Part shown: positions 63,849 to 64,000 of the stretch, piece by piece
How positions within the stretch are numbered: position 1 is the stretch's first letter
How the letters are laid out: each line of letters begins with the position of its first letter
Assembly (NCBI GenBank): GCA_903861645.1
Contig: CAIOVE010000032.1
Span: 27,201-91,200 of the forward strand
Reading direction: 5' to 3'
Length of the DNA stretch: 64,000 nucleotides
Source of the DNA: an uncultured Hyphomicrobiales bacterium
Lineage (GTDB): Bacteria > Pseudomonadota > Alphaproteobacteria > Rhizobiales > Beijerinckiaceae
Made by a program: the position numbers and the translations under genes
The notes under the pieces: model-generated
Databases searched by the model: none
Told to the model about the DNA's origin: nothing
The model's input: the letters and a program-made list of their open reading frames with translations, nothing else

Positions 63849-64000
63849 CTAGCTCGCGGTCCAGCCAGCCGCGGCGGAGGAGATGTAATGCCACGTCGGC
63901 GTGTTGTTGGAGATGCTCCAGTCGCCGACCATGCCGGTGGCGTTGTTCATCAGCAGCACATCCGAAACGCCGTCGCCGTTGTAGTCGCCGACGCCCGCCA
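63849..64000 (-). CDS. C-terminus of an FG-GAP/VCBS repeat protein (5' part outside the window)
   Basis: The last 49 codons of a larger ORF continue past the window edge. The Ca-binding repeat DYNGDGVSDVLLMNN is one FG-GAP/VCBS blade edge, followed by GMVGDWSISNN and a Trp/Ser-rich end with stop TAG at 63849. Such repeats build beta-propellers in secreted or RTX-like proteins. The rest cannot be described from here. Confidence 0.7.
   Translation of the reverse strand, partial: AGVGDYNGDGVSDVLLMNNATGMVGDWSISNNTPTWHYISSAAAGWTAS

Overview
The window reads as chromosomal DNA of a high-GC alphaproteobacterium, most likely in the Hyphomicrobiales (Rhizobiales). The evidence is the gene order ddl-ftsQ-ftsA-ftsZ-lpxC-bamD-recN-ligA, an FtsZ with a very long C-terminal linker, several TctC/Bug-type periplasmic binding proteins, and a leuA leader peptide with a leucine-codon run. 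I see no rRNA, tRNA, CRISPR array, transposase or prophage gene.

Layout. (1) 0-10.2 kb, minus strand: one collinear run of ten genes (TAXI binding protein, hydantoinase A and B, a 3-hydroxyisobutyrate-dehydrogenase-like enzyme, two TIGR04283/TIGR04282-type glycosyltransferases, cupin, orphan ABC ATPase, Bug protein, crotonase cut by the window edge). (2) 11.1-14.2 kb, plus: a glycan mini-cluster of GT4 glycosyltransferase, methyltransferase and acyltransferase. (3) 14.2-20.4 kb: UvrD-type helicase, a spermidine-synthase fold protein, a membrane protein, DUF924 and a GlcD-type FAD oxidase. (4) 20.4-25.6 kb: a single-chain MmeI-like restriction-modification enzyme with an AT-richer recognition segment, a small Cys-rich secreted protein, a broken FAD oxidoreductase and GtrA. 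(5) 25.8-29.4 kb: prmA, a long aminopeptidase P and a 2OG-Fe(II) oxygenase. (6) 29.4-40.6 kb, minus: the division and envelope cluster. (7) 40.8-52.8 kb: a divergent accessory locus. (8) 52.9-64 kb: parDE, leuA with its attenuator, more Bug proteins with a cyclase, serA, nadA with two operator-like palindromes, a SleB-type hydrolase and the end of an FG-GAP repeat protein.

The most distinctive region is 40.8-52.8 kb. One arm (minus) encodes a ferric/thiamine-type ABC binding protein, a zeta-class GST/isomerase, a crotonase and a luciferase-like flavin oxidoreductase. The other arm (plus) encodes two successive copies of a three-gene unit, amidohydrolase A - amidohydrolase B - Rieske ferredoxin, with every junction inside a unit overlapped by four bases, and the ABC permease and ATPase placed between the copies. 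A 17-base perfect palindrome lies between the arms. I read this as an uptake and catabolic island for an unidentified small molecule, probably an organic acid or aromatic-derived compound. The substrate cannot be told from sequence.

Many starts in the ORF track are GTG/TTG or lie upstream of the likely start. I trimmed those where a Shine-Dalgarno sequence, homology or operon overlap supported a different codon. All family assignments are from motif recognition by eye, with no database search.
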